Assembly (NCBI GenBank): GCA_910585825.1
Contig: CAJUEY010000016.1
Span: 1-58,225, forward strand
Direction: 5' to 3'
DNA length: 58,225 nt
Source of the DNA: an uncultured Lachnospiraceae bacterium
Lineage (GTDB): Bacteria > Bacillota > Clostridia > Lachnospirales > Lachnospiraceae
The notes under the pieces were generated by a model, which was given only the letters and a program-made list of their open reading frames with translations, was not told where the DNA came from and did no database searches. Shown here piece after piece: positions 27,177-35,798 of this stretch. The translations under genes were made by a program, and so were the position numbers. The first letter of the stretch is position 1. The number at the start of each line of letters is the position of its first letter.

Positions 27177-27240
27177 ATGGTTGCTGTTTACAAAGCAAAC
27201 CGTAACACCATACCAGAAGAATTATGAGGAGGGTTTTCTT

Positions 27241-27714
27241 GTGTCAAAAGTTACCATTGTATTATTAGTTATTCTTGCTATATTGATTGTAGGCGTGGTT
27301 GTCCTGTACTTTGTAGGAAAACGTCTGCAGAAGAAACAGGAAGCGCAGCAGGAACAGATCAATGCCGCTGCTCAATCCGTTTCCATGCTGATCATTGATA
27401 AAAAGAAAGTGAAAATGAAAGATTCCGGACTGCCTGCAGCGGTAATCGCACAGACTCCGAAAATGATGCGCCGCTCCAAAGTCCCTGTTGTCAAAGCAAA
27501 AGTAGGGCCGCGAATCAGCACTTTTTTGTGCGACGCAGAGATTTTTGATACGATACCGGTGAAGAAAGAAGTAAAAGCCATCGTCAGCGGTCTTTACATT
27601 ACTTCCGTAAAAGGCCTGCACCGCCCCATCGTTCCCACAGAGACGAAGAAACCGAGTCTTCGCACTCGTTTAAAACGCAGATATAACGAGGCCAGCGCCC
27701 AGTTAAAAAAATAG
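27241..27714 (+). CDS. Single-pass membrane protein, conserved in Lachnospiraceae, function unknown
   Basis: 157 residues from a GTG at 27241 with GAGGAGGG about 8 bases upstream; the longer in-frame ATG at 27148 lies in the promoter and is rejected. One N-terminal membrane helix (VTIVLLVILAILIVGVVVLYFVG), then a basic coiled stretch (KRLQKKQEAQQEQINAAAQ), then a conserved cytoplasmic domain with MLIIDKKKVKMKDSGLPAAV, RRSKVPVVKAKVGPRI and CDAEIFDTIPVKKEVKAIVSG. The domain pattern is conserved in relatives I recall, always unnamed. Ends with TAG, showing amber is a working stop here. Confidence 0.75.
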   Translation: MSKVTIVLLVILAILIVGVVVLYFVGKRLQKKQEAQQEQINAAAQSVSMLIIDKKKVKMKDSGLPAAVIAQTPKMMRRSKVPVVKAKVGPRISTFLCDAEIFDTIPVKKEVKAIVSGLYITSVKGLHRPIVPTETKKPSLRTRLKRRYNEASAQLKK

Positions 27715-27729
27715 AGCACGGCAGAAAAC

Positions 27730-27766
27730 AAACGGACAACTCCGATGCATTCGGTTTTGTCCGTTT
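27730..27766. terminator. Bidirectional terminator
   Basis: Perfect 10-bp arms AAACGGACAA (27730-27739) and TTGTCCGTTT (27757-27766), between convergent genes. Confidence 0.85.
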
Positions 27767-27767
27767 C

Positions 27768-28217
27768 TTATATATGAAATTCTCCGTTTTCTTTGGACTG
27801 AATCTCCATTTTAATCGTGCAGTCTGCCAAATGTTCGTAATTTAATTCCAATGCATACCGCACATCTACAGATATATCATTTTCTTCTTCTGTGATCTTG
27901 ATATCCTTTGCATTGATTCCCAGCATCAGACTTCCAAAAGGCGTTTCGTAACAAGTGACATTTTTTTTGTTCTTTTCAAATACCATATGTACGTTTGTAA
28001 TGCCTTTCTTGGTAATGTCTACGCAGTCTTCCTGCAATTTGATGATATTCTTCGTAGTCCCTTCAAAGCCTTCCATCACTTCATCATAAATGATATAATG
28101 CTTGTTGTTCTTTTTGTAATAATCTCCCGGTGTAATTACTTCCACCGGCTCAGACCCTTCGTTCTGTCTGGCTATCTGCAATCCATTAATGGAAACCAAC
28201 ACATCTTTTGTCATCAT
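27768..28217 (-). CDS. DUF1934 beta-barrel protein
   Basis: 149 residues; GAGGAG before the ATG at 28217. Alternating beta-strand pattern (DVLVSINGLQIARQNE, KHYIIYDEVMEGFEGTTKNIIKL, VHMVFEKNKKNVTCYETPFGSLMLGI, DISVDVRYALELNYEHLADCTIKMEI) is the calycin-like DUF1934 fold (Bacillus YwiB). In many Firmicutes it neighbours argS; here it lies near corA. Function unknown; a small ligand-binding barrel is likely from the fold. Confidence 0.85.
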   Translation of the reverse strand: MMTKDVLVSINGLQIARQNEGSEPVEVITPGDYYKKNNKHYIIYDEVMEGFEGTTKNIIKLQEDCVDITKKGITNVHMVFEKNKKNVTCYETPFGSLMLGINAKDIKITEEENDISVDVRYALELNYEHLADCTIKMEIQSKENGEFHI

Positions 28218-28290
28218 CCGGACTCCTCTCTTGTATTTCTGTCAAATACGCCGATATTCTATCTTATTAGATATAAGAGTACAATATCAG

Positions 28291-29235
28291 CTATAACATT
28301 CTTCGTCGTTTCAATATATATAATGCCAATACGCAGATCAGCGCTGTCAGTATACAGATTACGGCAAATCCATGGGGCACTGTGGAAAGGGGCATCCACT
28401 TTCCGCTGACATTCATTCCGTAAAGTCCTGATATAATCGTGGGAATCGCCATGACCAGTGTAATCGAAGTCAGAAATTTCATTACATTATTCAGGCGGTT
28501 ATTGATGATCGTAGACACCAGTTCTCTGGAACCGTGAATAATATCCCGGTATATATTGGTCATCTCAATCGCCTGCCGGTTCTCCACAATCACATCATCC
28601 AATAGTTCCTTGTCTTCCGGATACTGTTTAATCCGCTCATATCTCGTCAGCCGGTCTAATACGACTTTATTTGCGCTTAAAGAAGTAGCAAAATAGACCA
28701 AATTCGTCTCCAGTTCATGGAGATTAATCAAGTCCTTGTCTTCTGTCGTCTCTGTTCCGACTCGTTTCTCCACTTCACTTCGCTTATTGTCGATTGCCCG
28801 CAAAAGAGTCTGGTATAAATTGGCGGTGCGCAGCAAAATCTGATACACAAAACGCATTTTCTTCTTTGTACTAAAGCCCCTCATCCGGTTATTATAAAAA
28901 TAATTTAAAATTACCGTATCATCACTGCATACTGTGACAATGGCGTCTGATACCAAAAGAATGCCCAGCGGAATCGTCGTATAAGCCCTCTGTTCATTTC
29001 GGATCTCTTCAAAAGGAATATCCACCAGGATCACAGTATAACCATCTTCGATCTGCACACGGGAACTTTCTTCTTCATCCAGCGCTGCACGGATATCCGC
29101 AATATCTATATCGAAATAATCTGCAACTTCTGTTAATTCTTCCATATTCGGCGAAATCAGATTCACCCAGACATCCGACTCAAAAGATTCTTTTTGGGAA
29201 AGAATGCCGTTATCTGTCTTATAAATTGTCCTCAT
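28291..29235 (-). CDS. CorA-family magnesium/metal transporter
   Basis: 314 residues. A cytoplasmic alpha/beta N-domain, a long helix (about 195-250, ENRQAIEMTNIYRDIIHGSRELVSTIINNRLN) and two C-terminal membrane helices with the signature loop IISGLYGMNVSG (GMN motif), ending in a basic tail RRRML. Works as a pentameric Mg2+ (or Co2+/Zn2+) channel. Its divergent neighbour is an MntR/DtxR-type metal repressor, so metal regulation of this locus is plausible but not shown. Confidence 0.92.
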   Translation of the reverse strand: MRTIYKTDNGILSQKESFESDVWVNLISPNMEELTEVADYFDIDIADIRAALDEEESSRVQIEDGYTVILVDIPFEEIRNEQRAYTTIPLGILLVSDAIVTVCSDDTVILNYFYNNRMRGFSTKKKMRFVYQILLRTANLYQTLLRAIDNKRSEVEKRVGTETTEDKDLINLHELETNLVYFATSLSANKVVLDRLTRYERIKQYPEDKELLDDVIVENRQAIEMTNIYRDIIHGSRELVSTIINNRLNNVMKFLTSITLVMAIPTIISGLYGMNVSGKWMPLSTVPHGFAVICILTALICVLALYILKRRRML

Positions 29236-29338
29236 ATCCCGCCTCCATTCTCACGATTTCTTAGTTATTATAACACATCTGTTTCAAAATGAACATAATA
29301 TCGGCAAGATATTTTCCTTTTCCCTTTTCCAAAAAATG

Positions 29339-29347
29339 TGTTATACT
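29339..29347 (+). promoter_or_regulatory. Extended -10 promoter of the mntR-like gene
   Basis: TG-T-TATACT at 29339-29347, 53 bases before the start codon. Confidence 0.55.
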
Positions 29348-29399
29348 GTAATTTATGTAAGCAAAGGGTGTATATCCCTTTTAGAAGGGAGGATTTGTC

Positions 29400-29777
29400 A
29401 TGATCAGGAACGAATCATCTGAAAATTATCTGGAAACCATACTGATTTTAAGCAAGCGCTTACCGGTGGTGCGTTCGGTAGATATCGCCGCAGAAATGAA
29501 CTTCAAAAAATCCAGCATCAGCGTTGCCATGAAAAATCTGCGGGAAAACGGTTATATCAAAGTCAATGAATCGGGATTTATTTCTCTGACGGAAAAGGGC
29601 CATGAAATCGCAGATATGATCTATGAACGCCATACATTTTTGTCAGCCTGGCTGATAGCCCTTGGCATAGACGAAAAAACCGCTGCAGAAGACGCCTGCC
29701 GCATGGAGCATGATATCAGCAGGGAGAGTTTCGCAGCGATAAAAAAATATGTCACAGACCACGGACTAAACCCATAA
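29400..29777 (+). CDS. DtxR/MntR-family metal-dependent repressor
   Basis: 125 residues; GGGAGGA before the ATG at 29400. Winged helix (ENYLETILILSKRLPVVRSVDIAAEMNFKKSSISVAMKNLREN) then the dimerisation/metal domain with candidate ligands in ERHTFLSAWL, CRMEHDIS and the Glu/His spacing typical for MntR-like proteins. No SH3-like third domain, as in MntR. It probably binds Mn2+ or Fe2+ and represses metal-uptake genes; the target is not visible, although corA lies divergently next to it. Confidence 0.9.
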   Translation: MIRNESSENYLETILILSKRLPVVRSVDIAAEMNFKKSSISVAMKNLRENGYIKVNESGFISLTEKGHEIADMIYERHTFLSAWLIALGIDEKTAAEDACRMEHDISRESFAAIKKYVTDHGLNP

Positions 29778-29797
29778 AAATTTCCTGCAAGATCAAC

Positions 29798-29832
29798 AAA
29801 CGGCTGGTAAGGATGTATCCTCAACAGCCGTT
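29798..29832. terminator. Terminator between convergent mntR-like gene and dapB
   Basis: AACGGCTG (29799-29806) pairs with CAGCCGTT (29825-29832), with an inner GGAT/ATCC; T-rich flank on the plus strand. Confidence 0.6.
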
Positions 29833-29839
29833 CGTTTAT

Positions 29840-30601
29840 TTACCGGGCAGCTACGACTTCTCTCATATCGTAATATCCGGCCTCTTTTCCTTTGATAAAT
29901 TTGGCAGCCTCTACAGCTCCTTTTCCAAATACTGAACGGGAATAAGCAGTATGCTTGATCTCGATCACCTCGTCTTTGCCGGCAAAGATCACTTCATGTT
30001 CGCCGACGATTGTTCCGCCCCTTACAGCAGAAATGCCAATTTCTTTTGCATCTCTTTTCCTGCGCTCCCGGCTGCGGTCAAATTTATACTCATATATCTG
30101 GTTCATAGCATCATTCACCGCATCTGCAAGAGCAAGAGCCGTACCGCTTGGAGCATCCAGTTTCTGATTGTGATGCTTCTCTACAATCTCCACATCAAAA
30201 CCTGCCGGAGACAGCACTTTTGCTGCTTTCTGCAGAATTTCAAATAATGTATTAATTCCAAGAGACATATTGGCAGATTTTAAAATTGCAACTGTTTTGC
30301 TTGCCTGGTCCGCCTTCTCTAACTGTTCTTCACTTAATCCGGTAGTGCAGAGAATCAGTGGAAGATTCCGCTCCACGCAATAATTAAACACCGCATCCAC
30401 TGCCTTTGCCGTTGAAAAATCAATCACCACATCTGCCTGTATATCACATTTCATAATGTCTGTAAATACAGGATACGACTGTTCTTTCTGAGCTGTAACA
30501 TCAACCCCCGCCACAATTTCTGTATCCGGATCTTCTCTGCAAATTTCAGAAATAATCTGTCCCATTCTGCCATTGCATCCGTGCATTATAATTCTTGTCA
30601 T
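29840..30601 (-). CDS. dapB: 4-hydroxy-tetrahydrodipicolinate reductase
   Basis: 253 residues. The ATG at 30601 follows GGAGGAAAAC; a start four codons upstream is possible but less well placed. NAD(P)-binding GCNGRMGQII, DFSTAKAVDAVF, substrate-binding and catalytic EKHHNQKLDAPSGTALALADA (His-His and Lys), and RGGTIVGEHEVIFAG. Second step of the diaminopimelate/lysine pathway after dapA, which lies just upstream on the same strand, so both follow the lysine riboswitch. Confidence 0.96.
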   Translation of the reverse strand: MTRIIMHGCNGRMGQIISEICREDPDTEIVAGVDVTAQKEQSYPVFTDIMKCDIQADVVIDFSTAKAVDAVFNYCVERNLPLILCTTGLSEEQLEKADQASKTVAILKSANMSLGINTLFEILQKAAKVLSPAGFDVEIVEKHHNQKLDAPSGTALALADAVNDAMNQIYEYKFDRSRERRKRDAKEIGISAVRGGTIVGEHEVIFAGKDEVIEIKHTAYSRSVFGKGAVEAAKFIKGKEAGYYDMREVVAAR

Positions 30602-30617
30602 GTTTTCCTCCAAATGT

Positions 30618-30635
30618 ATTTTTCAAACTCGCTCT
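30618..30635. repeat. Dispersed palindromic repeat, half copy in the dapA-dapB gap
   Basis: ATTTTTCAAACTCGCTCT, a diverged right arm of the family at 19875-19951, placed inside an operon. Confidence 0.5.
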
Positions 30636-30645
30636 AAAGCTTTGC

Positions 30646-31536
30646 TTATGCCAGTTTGATTCCATATGCTTTCATCACTTCTGCCAGTTTCTTTGCATTT
30701 TCCTCGCTCATTTCACAAAGAGGCGCCCGAAGAGGTCCTGCTTCCATACCCATTAAATTTAAAGCCTTCTTTACCGGAATTGGATTTACCTCACTGAAAA
30801 GCGCATCAATCAGCGGTTCTGCCTCTAACTGTATTCTCGCCGCCTCTTTCAAATCGCCTTCTGCGAATTTCATGCACATATCGTGAACCTGTTTAGGAGC
30901 TACGTTAGACCATACGGAAATCACACCGATTGCTCCGAGAGCCATAAGAGGAACAACAATTCCGTCTTCTCCGGAATATATATCCAGCTTGCCGTCTGTC
31001 AGATACATCGTTTTGGCCGCCTGGGCAACATTGCCGGTTGCCTCTTTTATTCCCACGATATTCTCTACGTTTTTATGTAGATATGCCGCCGTTTCCGGTA
31101 AAATATTGCATCCTGTGCGGGAAGGCACGTTGTACATAATCAATGGAAGTTTCACAGAATCTGCGATCTGTGTATAATGTCCGATCAGCCCCGGCTGGGT
31201 TGCTTTATTGTAGTATGGGGTAACTACCAAGAGCCCGTCAGCTCCGGCTTCTTCTGCTTCCCGAGATAACTGTATCGCCGTAGCCGTACAGTTAGAACCC
31301 GTTCCCGCCACTACCGGAACCCGGCGCCCGGTAAACCGAACGGCCGCCTCAATGACATCCTTATGTTCTTCCATACTCAGCGTGGAGCTTTCACCGGTTG
31401 TTCCTGCGATTACAATACAGTCGGTCCCGTTTTTTATCTGAAAATCAATCAATTCCTCCAATTTATCGTAATTAACCTCAAAATTTCCTTTCATCGGGGT
31501 TACAATCGCCACGCCTGCGCCTTTAAAAATAGCCAT
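30646..31536 (-). CDS. dapA: 4-hydroxy-tetrahydrodipicolinate synthase
   Basis: 296 residues. GTTGESSTLSMEEH (pyruvate-binding loop), YNVPSRTGCN (catalytic Tyr) and GIKEATGN (Schiff-base Lys) identify DapA. It condenses pyruvate with aspartate semialdehyde, the first committed step towards lysine and the diaminopimelate of peptidoglycan. AAGGAGG precedes the ATG at 31536. Expression is controlled by the lysine riboswitch and terminator in its leader; dapB follows. Confidence 0.96.
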   Translation of the reverse strand: MAIFKGAGVAIVTPMKGNFEVNYDKLEELIDFQIKNGTDCIVIAGTTGESSTLSMEEHKDVIEAAVRFTGRRVPVVAGTGSNCTATAIQLSREAEEAGADGLLVVTPYYNKATQPGLIGHYTQIADSVKLPLIMYNVPSRTGCNILPETAAYLHKNVENIVGIKEATGNVAQAAKTMYLTDGKLDIYSGEDGIVVPLMALGAIGVISVWSNVAPKQVHDMCMKFAEGDLKEAARIQLEAEPLIDALFSEVNPIPVKKALNLMGMEAGPLRAPLCEMSEENAKKLAEVMKAYGIKLA

Positions 31537-31567
31537 TCTTATTTCCTCCTTATTTTGTGATATAAAA

Positions 31568-31590
31568 ACCGGCTCTTTTTATGAGCCGGT
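31568..31590 (-). terminator. Attenuator hairpin of the dapA leader
   Basis: Arms ACCGGCTC/GAGCCGGT (31568-31575, 31583-31590) followed on the minus strand by a U-run, placed between the lysine aptamer and the dapA ribosome site: the OFF-state terminator of a transcriptional riboswitch. Confidence 0.85.
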
Positions 31591-31609
31591 ATAAAGGTTT
31601 CTTTTACTC

Positions 31610-31775
31610 GATAGCGCACCATCCCAAAACAGGAATGACAGTCATATATTTCTTAAACATATGCCCAAGAAAACATTTGCAGGAAATCTTTTCTTTCGGC
31701 GCTTTTCCCTTTCACATATCTTCTTCTACACCTGCTGTATCCGATAAGCTACTGATGAATCACGCGACCTCTATC
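31610..31775 (-). promoter_or_regulatory. Lysine riboswitch (L-box) upstream of dapA
   Basis: On the minus strand the aptamer opens GATAGAGGTCGCG and closes GGTGCGCTATC, the P1 stem pairing GATAG (31775-31771) with CTATC (31614-31610). In between lie the L-box landmarks TCAGTAG, GTGAAAGGGAAAAGCGCCGAAAG-type core (31680s), TTGGGCATATG and ACTGTC. A terminator follows, then dapA. Known L-boxes bind lysine and stop lysine-pathway transcription. Identification is by motif order; a covariance search was not possible. Confidence 0.9.
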
Positions 31776-31802
31776 CGGTACTATATTTTTAATCTATTAT
31801 GC

Positions 31803-31831
31803 AATATAACACTCTGCCATTCTTTTGTCAA
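31803..31831 (-). promoter_or_regulatory. Promoter of the L-box-dapA-dapB operon
   Basis: Minus-strand TTGACA (31831-31826), exact 17-base spacer, TATATT (31808-31803), about 28 bases before the aptamer begins. Confidence 0.85.
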
Positions 31832-31838
31832 CAATAAG

Positions 31839-32327
31839 TCATGCATTTTCCGGTATCAGATGATAAATCTCATTAACATAAGGCCTCAGGGCATCCGGAA
31901 GCACCCTGCCTGTCATAATCAGATCCGTATCCTCCATTCTCGCTGAAACGAGATGTTCCAATTCTTCAATTTCAATCAATCCATGATCCACCAGCCCCAG
32001 CACTTCGTCTAAGATCACCAGATCACACTCGCCCGTCGTCAAAACCTTCTTGGCAAAATTAATGCCGTTTTTGATATTCTTGACTTCTTCCAACTGCTCT
32101 TCTTTGGAGAGCTCATCAAAATATTCTGTTGATTTCTCAAATCGAAAAATTTTGATCTCCGGTTCCAGTTTTTTTAAATATTCCATTACGTCATCTGTTT
32201 TCCCTTTAAAAAACTGAATAATAAAAATGGTTTTTCCCTCTGAGGCAGCACGTATCGCTCTTCCCAATGCCGCCGGCGACTTTCCTCTTCCTGCGCCATA
32301 ATATACCTGTACGCTTCCCGTTGCCAT
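31839..32327 (-). CDS. Cob(I)alamin / cob(I)yrinate adenosyltransferase, BtuR/CobO type
   Basis: 162 residues from the ATG at 32327 (GGGGAGG upstream). P-loop GAGRGKSPAALGRAIRAA, IQFFKGKTDD, Walker-B-like CDLVILDEVLGLVDHGL, and the C-terminal DTDLIMTGRVLPDALRPYVNEI. It adenosylates corrinoids to the coenzyme form. The usual P-loop reads G-N-G-K-G-K-T; here the last residue is Ser, still acceptable. Because the only other cobalamin gene seen is a truncated cbiL at 37517, salvage of external corrinoid is more likely than synthesis. Confidence 0.9.
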   Translation of the reverse strand: MATGSVQVYYGAGRGKSPAALGRAIRAASEGKTIFIIQFFKGKTDDVMEYLKKLEPEIKIFRFEKSTEYFDELSKEEQLEEVKNIKNGINFAKKVLTTGECDLVILDEVLGLVDHGLIEIEELEHLVSARMEDTDLIMTGRVLPDALRPYVNEIYHLIPENA

Positions 32328-32435
32328 ATTAACCTCCCCTGTCATCAGACAGTCAAACTTCTCTTATGTTCTACGGTACTTTGTCCGTGCTATAGATTTT
32401 ATAAAGATACCATAAACTGTAGAAAAAAGCAAATA

Positions 32436-33062
32436 CTATTCCAAGCGCTCCACTTTGCTCACCGACACCTCATAAGCTACTCTTTTTTCTGTAATACTTT
32501 CACTGATCTTTTTTACATATTCTCTGCTCTGAATCCTTCCCCAGATCTCCACATGATTTCCAACTTCAAAACCAGAGGCAAATCTAGCATTCCTTCCCCA
32601 GCAGATACAGGGTATGTAATCTGATTTTCCGTAAGAACGGTTCACTGCAATCAAAAGATCTGCAATTTCTCTTCCCAGAGGCGTCTTTCGGTAAATCGGT
32701 TCCTTGCACACATATCCATCTAAATAAATCTGGTTGCTCTTATACTCTTCTTTTTCCTCTTCAATAAATTCCAGTTCTCTTGCAAAAACAGAAAGCACCA
32801 GTCTGTTTTTCTTTTCCTCGTGTCGATTATAGGAACGAAACTGTCCCGTCACATAGATCAGCTGTCCTTCACAATTCTGTGTCGTATCTACGATCCGCTC
32901 CGATACCATAATCGGAATCTGGTCGGTAAAATCGCTCAGACGGTTTACAGATATGTCTACCATATAAAATCCCTCTCCGTAAACCTCGTGGCTGTACCGG
33001 AAATCCGATACGATTGTTCCTACAATAGATACCTGGTTGTTTTCAAAAATTTTATCTGCCAT
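32436..33062 (-). CDS. Single-stranded-DNA-binding protein with two tandem OB folds
   Basis: 208 residues; GGGAG before the ATG at 33062. The first OB fold (NNQVSIVGTIVSDFRYSHEVYGEGFYMVDISVNRLS ... LIYVTGQFRSYNRHEEKKNRL) and the second (NQIYLDGYVCKEPIYRKTPLGREIADLLIAVNRSYGKSDYIPCICWGRNA ... NHVEIWGRIQSREY) both resemble SSB, the second more clearly. There is no acidic C-terminal SSB tail. This is an accessory SSB-like protein rather than the main replicative SSB. A role next to topoisomerase III in recombination or repair is possible; the adjacency is only suggestive. Confidence 0.8.
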   Translation of the reverse strand: MADKIFENNQVSIVGTIVSDFRYSHEVYGEGFYMVDISVNRLSDFTDQIPIMVSERIVDTTQNCEGQLIYVTGQFRSYNRHEEKKNRLVLSVFARELEFIEEEKEEYKSNQIYLDGYVCKEPIYRKTPLGREIADLLIAVNRSYGKSDYIPCICWGRNARFASGFEVGNHVEIWGRIQSREYVKKISESITEKRVAYEVSVSKVERLE

Positions 33063-33370
33063 GAATTTTTCTCCCTTCCTCTTTCCCGGTTCTTTTCTCC
33101 GGTGAACTGTACATCGACGGCATATCGATCTGTTTACAATAATATATGCAGGGCGGATGCATTTAGTACCGGTCCTCTCCCTGGCAAATTTTACCTACTG
33201 CATATTTTTACCATGTATAAGACACAAAAATACGCTGTTTCTGTCGATAAAATTGAGGTTTGTTTTGACAAAGAATCTGCTTGCCATAAATTTTTCGATA
33301 AAAATCTACGGCAGAAAAACTATGAAAAATCAGAGCCCACACGCCCAATTTTTTCAACGCACAGACTCTG
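33063..33370 (-). other. Gap between topB and the ssb-like gene; contains the topB terminator
   Basis: The topB-proximal part (33331-33370) forms a 13-bp stem that needs G-U pairs, so it is complete in RNA, followed by ATTTTTC. The remaining roughly 265 bases are A/T-rich with no ORF, riboswitch or promoter that I would defend. Confidence 0.6.
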
Positions 33371-33380
33371 CATCTATTTC

Positions 33381-35567
33381 TTATAAATTTAACTTTGCAA
33401 AAGCATCTGCAAAAGCATTGTTTATCGGTGTTTCTGCTGCTTTTTTCTGCTTATTCAGATAGCGCTGCACATCCTTCTTGTTCACACCTGCGCCTTCTTT
33501 TTCCCGGCGCTGCTTAAAAGCAGATAATTTTTCTTTATATCCGCATCCGCAGATAAACGTCTCTGTTTCTCCCTTTACATACAGCTCCATCTTCTTATGG
33601 CATTTCGGACAGCGGGCATTGGTAATTCTGGATATGGTTTCCCGATGTCCGCATTCTCTATCCTGACACACCAGAAGTTTACTGTTTTTGCCATTCACAG
33701 ACAGCATTCTCTTTCCGCATACAGGACATTTTTTGTTTGTCAGATTATCATGACGGAAAGTGCCGTCTCCTGTTTTGATCTCTCCGACAATTTCTTTGGT
33801 ATATGCTCTGATATCACCCAGAAAATCTTCTTTTGCAATCGTTCCTTTTGCAATACCGGAAAGTTTCAGCTCCCATGCGGCTGTCAGTTCCGGTTTCTTT
33901 AAATCTTCCGGCACCAACTCTAAAAGCTGCTTTGCCTTTGAGGTAATAAAAATATCTTTGCCGCGTTTTTCCATCAAAAAAGTATGGAACAGCTTGTCTA
34001 TAATATCTGCTCTGGTGGCCACTGTGCCGAGTCCTCCCGTCTCACCCAGCATTTTGACAGCTGCCGCTTCCCTCGTTTCCATATATTTCACAGGATTCTC
34101 CATAGCGGACAAAAGCGTAGCCTCGGTAAAGGGAGCAGGCGGCTTCGTCTTACCGTTTGTTATCTGTATAAGCTCCGTATCAAAACAGTTTCCCTTTTTT
34201 AATTTCGGCAGGATCTGCTCTTTTATTTCCACTTCTTCCTCTTCTTCCAAATCTGTAAAATCCCCATAGGCTTCTTTCCAGCCCAAACTTTTTACAATCT
34301 TTCCCTTTGCTGTAAAAATCTCTCCTGCTCCCTCTGCGTACATAATTGTCTGTTCATATTCAAAAGGCGGATATAAAACCGCCAGAAATCTCCGTACCGC
34401 CAGATCATAAATCTTTCTCTCTTCTACAGTCATATGCTCCAGCTGTACAAACTGCTCCGTTGGTATAATGGCATGATGGTCGCTTACTCTCTTATTATCC
34501 ACAAAAGACGCATTTGTCCGAATGGGTTTCATGGCAAGACTTCCCGCCATTTTCCGGTATGGCCCTACGGCACAGGCCTTTAACCGCTCCGTCAGCGTTT
34601 CTGCCACATCAGAACTGATATAACGGGAATCTGTTCTCGGATAAGTAAGTACTTTATGATTTTCGTACAGCCTCTGCATGATGTTTAACGTTTCCTTTGC
34701 AGAATAACCAAACTTTTTGTTTGCATCCCTCTGTAATTCTGTAAGATCATATAATCCGGGAGCAAAAGATTTTTTGGAGGTTTGTTCTACTGCAGTGACG
34801 GTTAGTTTTTTTCCCTCTAATTCTTTATATAGCTTTGACATCCGTTCTTTTTGAAACGTGCGGACTCCCCCGCTTTTTTTATCCTGCCAGGTCCAGACCG
34901 CTCCTCCCGCCTTTAACTTCATGCCAAAATATTCTTCCGGCTTAAATTTTCGGATTTCCTCTTCCCGTCTGGCAATCATCGCCAGAGTCGGCGTCTGTAC
35001 TCTTCCACAGGAAAGCTGCGCATTGTATTTACAGGTCAAAGCCCTGGTTGCATTGATTCCGACCAGCCAGTCTGCCTGGGCTCTTGCAACAGCTGCAGCA
35101 TACAGATTATTGTATTCCCTTCCGTCTTTTAATTTCAAAAAGCCTTCCCGAATGGCCTTATCGGTAACAGAAGAGATCCAGAGGCGTTTTATCGGTTTAC
35201 GGCAGTCTGCCTTTTCCAAAATCCATCGCGCCACCAACTCTCCTTCCCGTCCGGCATCGGTAGCGATAATAATCTGTCCCACATCCTTCCGGTAAAGCTG
35301 TGTCTTCACATCCTTAAACTGTTTTGCTGTCTGCCTGATCACAACAAGCTGCATTTTCTTGGGCATCATCGGCAGTGTATCCAGATTCCACTGGGCATAT
35401 TTTTGATCATATTCCTCCGGATCTGCCAGAGTGACCAGATGTCCCAGCGCCCAGGTTACTATATATTCTTTTCCTTCCATGGCTCCCGGCAGCTTTTTGG
35501 GGCAGTGCAGCACTCTTGCAATATCTCTGGCCACGGAAGGTTTCTCTGCTATTACTAATGATTTCAT
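33381..35567 (-). CDS. topB: DNA topoisomerase III
   Basis: 728 residues; AAGGAG before the ATG at 35567. Type IA layout: TOPRIM (SLVIAEKPSVARDIARVL, IIIATDAGREGELVARWIL), LVGINATRALT, the nucleophile Tyr in VLTYPRTDSRYISS, and LGTVATRADIIDKL. The C-terminus has two zinc-ribbon-like Cys clusters (CPVCGKRM ... CQDRECGH and CPKCHKKMEL ... CGCGYKEK). It decatenates and resolves single-stranded intermediates with Mg2+. Chromosomal Firmicute type; plasmid/ICE TopB copies also exist, but no conjugation genes are near. Confidence 0.95.
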   Translation of the reverse strand: MKSLVIAEKPSVARDIARVLHCPKKLPGAMEGKEYIVTWALGHLVTLADPEEYDQKYAQWNLDTLPMMPKKMQLVVIRQTAKQFKDVKTQLYRKDVGQIIIATDAGREGELVARWILEKADCRKPIKRLWISSVTDKAIREGFLKLKDGREYNNLYAAAVARAQADWLVGINATRALTCKYNAQLSCGRVQTPTLAMIARREEEIRKFKPEEYFGMKLKAGGAVWTWQDKKSGGVRTFQKERMSKLYKELEGKKLTVTAVEQTSKKSFAPGLYDLTELQRDANKKFGYSAKETLNIMQRLYENHKVLTYPRTDSRYISSDVAETLTERLKACAVGPYRKMAGSLAMKPIRTNASFVDNKRVSDHHAIIPTEQFVQLEHMTVEERKIYDLAVRRFLAVLYPPFEYEQTIMYAEGAGEIFTAKGKIVKSLGWKEAYGDFTDLEEEEEVEIKEQILPKLKKGNCFDTELIQITNGKTKPPAPFTEATLLSAMENPVKYMETREAAAVKMLGETGGLGTVATRADIIDKLFHTFLMEKRGKDIFITSKAKQLLELVPEDLKKPELTAAWELKLSGIAKGTIAKEDFLGDIRAYTKEIVGEIKTGDGTFRHDNLTNKKCPVCGKRMLSVNGKNSKLLVCQDRECGHRETISRITNARCPKCHKKMELYVKGETETFICGCGYKEKLSAFKQRREKEGAGVNKKDVQRYLNKQKKAAETPINNAFADAFAKLNL

Positions 35568-35583
35568 ATATGTTCTCCTTGTA

Positions 35584-35677
35584 ATTCAAACATGCTCTAA
35601 TATAATCAATTTTTTATTATTAATTATACGTATAAAAAAATTGTTTTACAAGTCTTTTCTCCAAAGCATGTTTGAAT
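35584..35677. repeat. Dispersed palindromic repeat, stretched copy
   Basis: Perfect 13-bp arms ATTCAAACATGCT (35584-35596) and AGCATGTTTGAAT (35665-35677), related to the family at 19875-19951, around 68 A/T-rich bases upstream of topB. Confidence 0.6.
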
Positions 35678-35706
35678 CTTGCTTTCTAAAAACGATGAAT
35701 ACGAAA

Positions 35707-35746
35707 AAAGCCAAAACAAAAATTTTTTCATCTCTGTTTTGGCTTT
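35707..35746 (-). terminator. Terminator of the flavodoxin-like gene
   Basis: AAAGCCAAAAC (35707-35717) and GTTTTGGCTTT (35736-35746), perfect 11-bp stem, A and T runs outside. Confidence 0.8.
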
Positions 35747-35798
35747 CTGATTTTTCAATTATTGTCATTTATGTTTTCTCGCGGCAAAACTGCTGCTA

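Noticed and set aside
27148..27240. Upstream ATG start for the membrane protein at 27241
   Set aside because: It coincides with the promoter -35 box and lacks a ribosome site, while the GTG at 27241 has GAGGAGGG.
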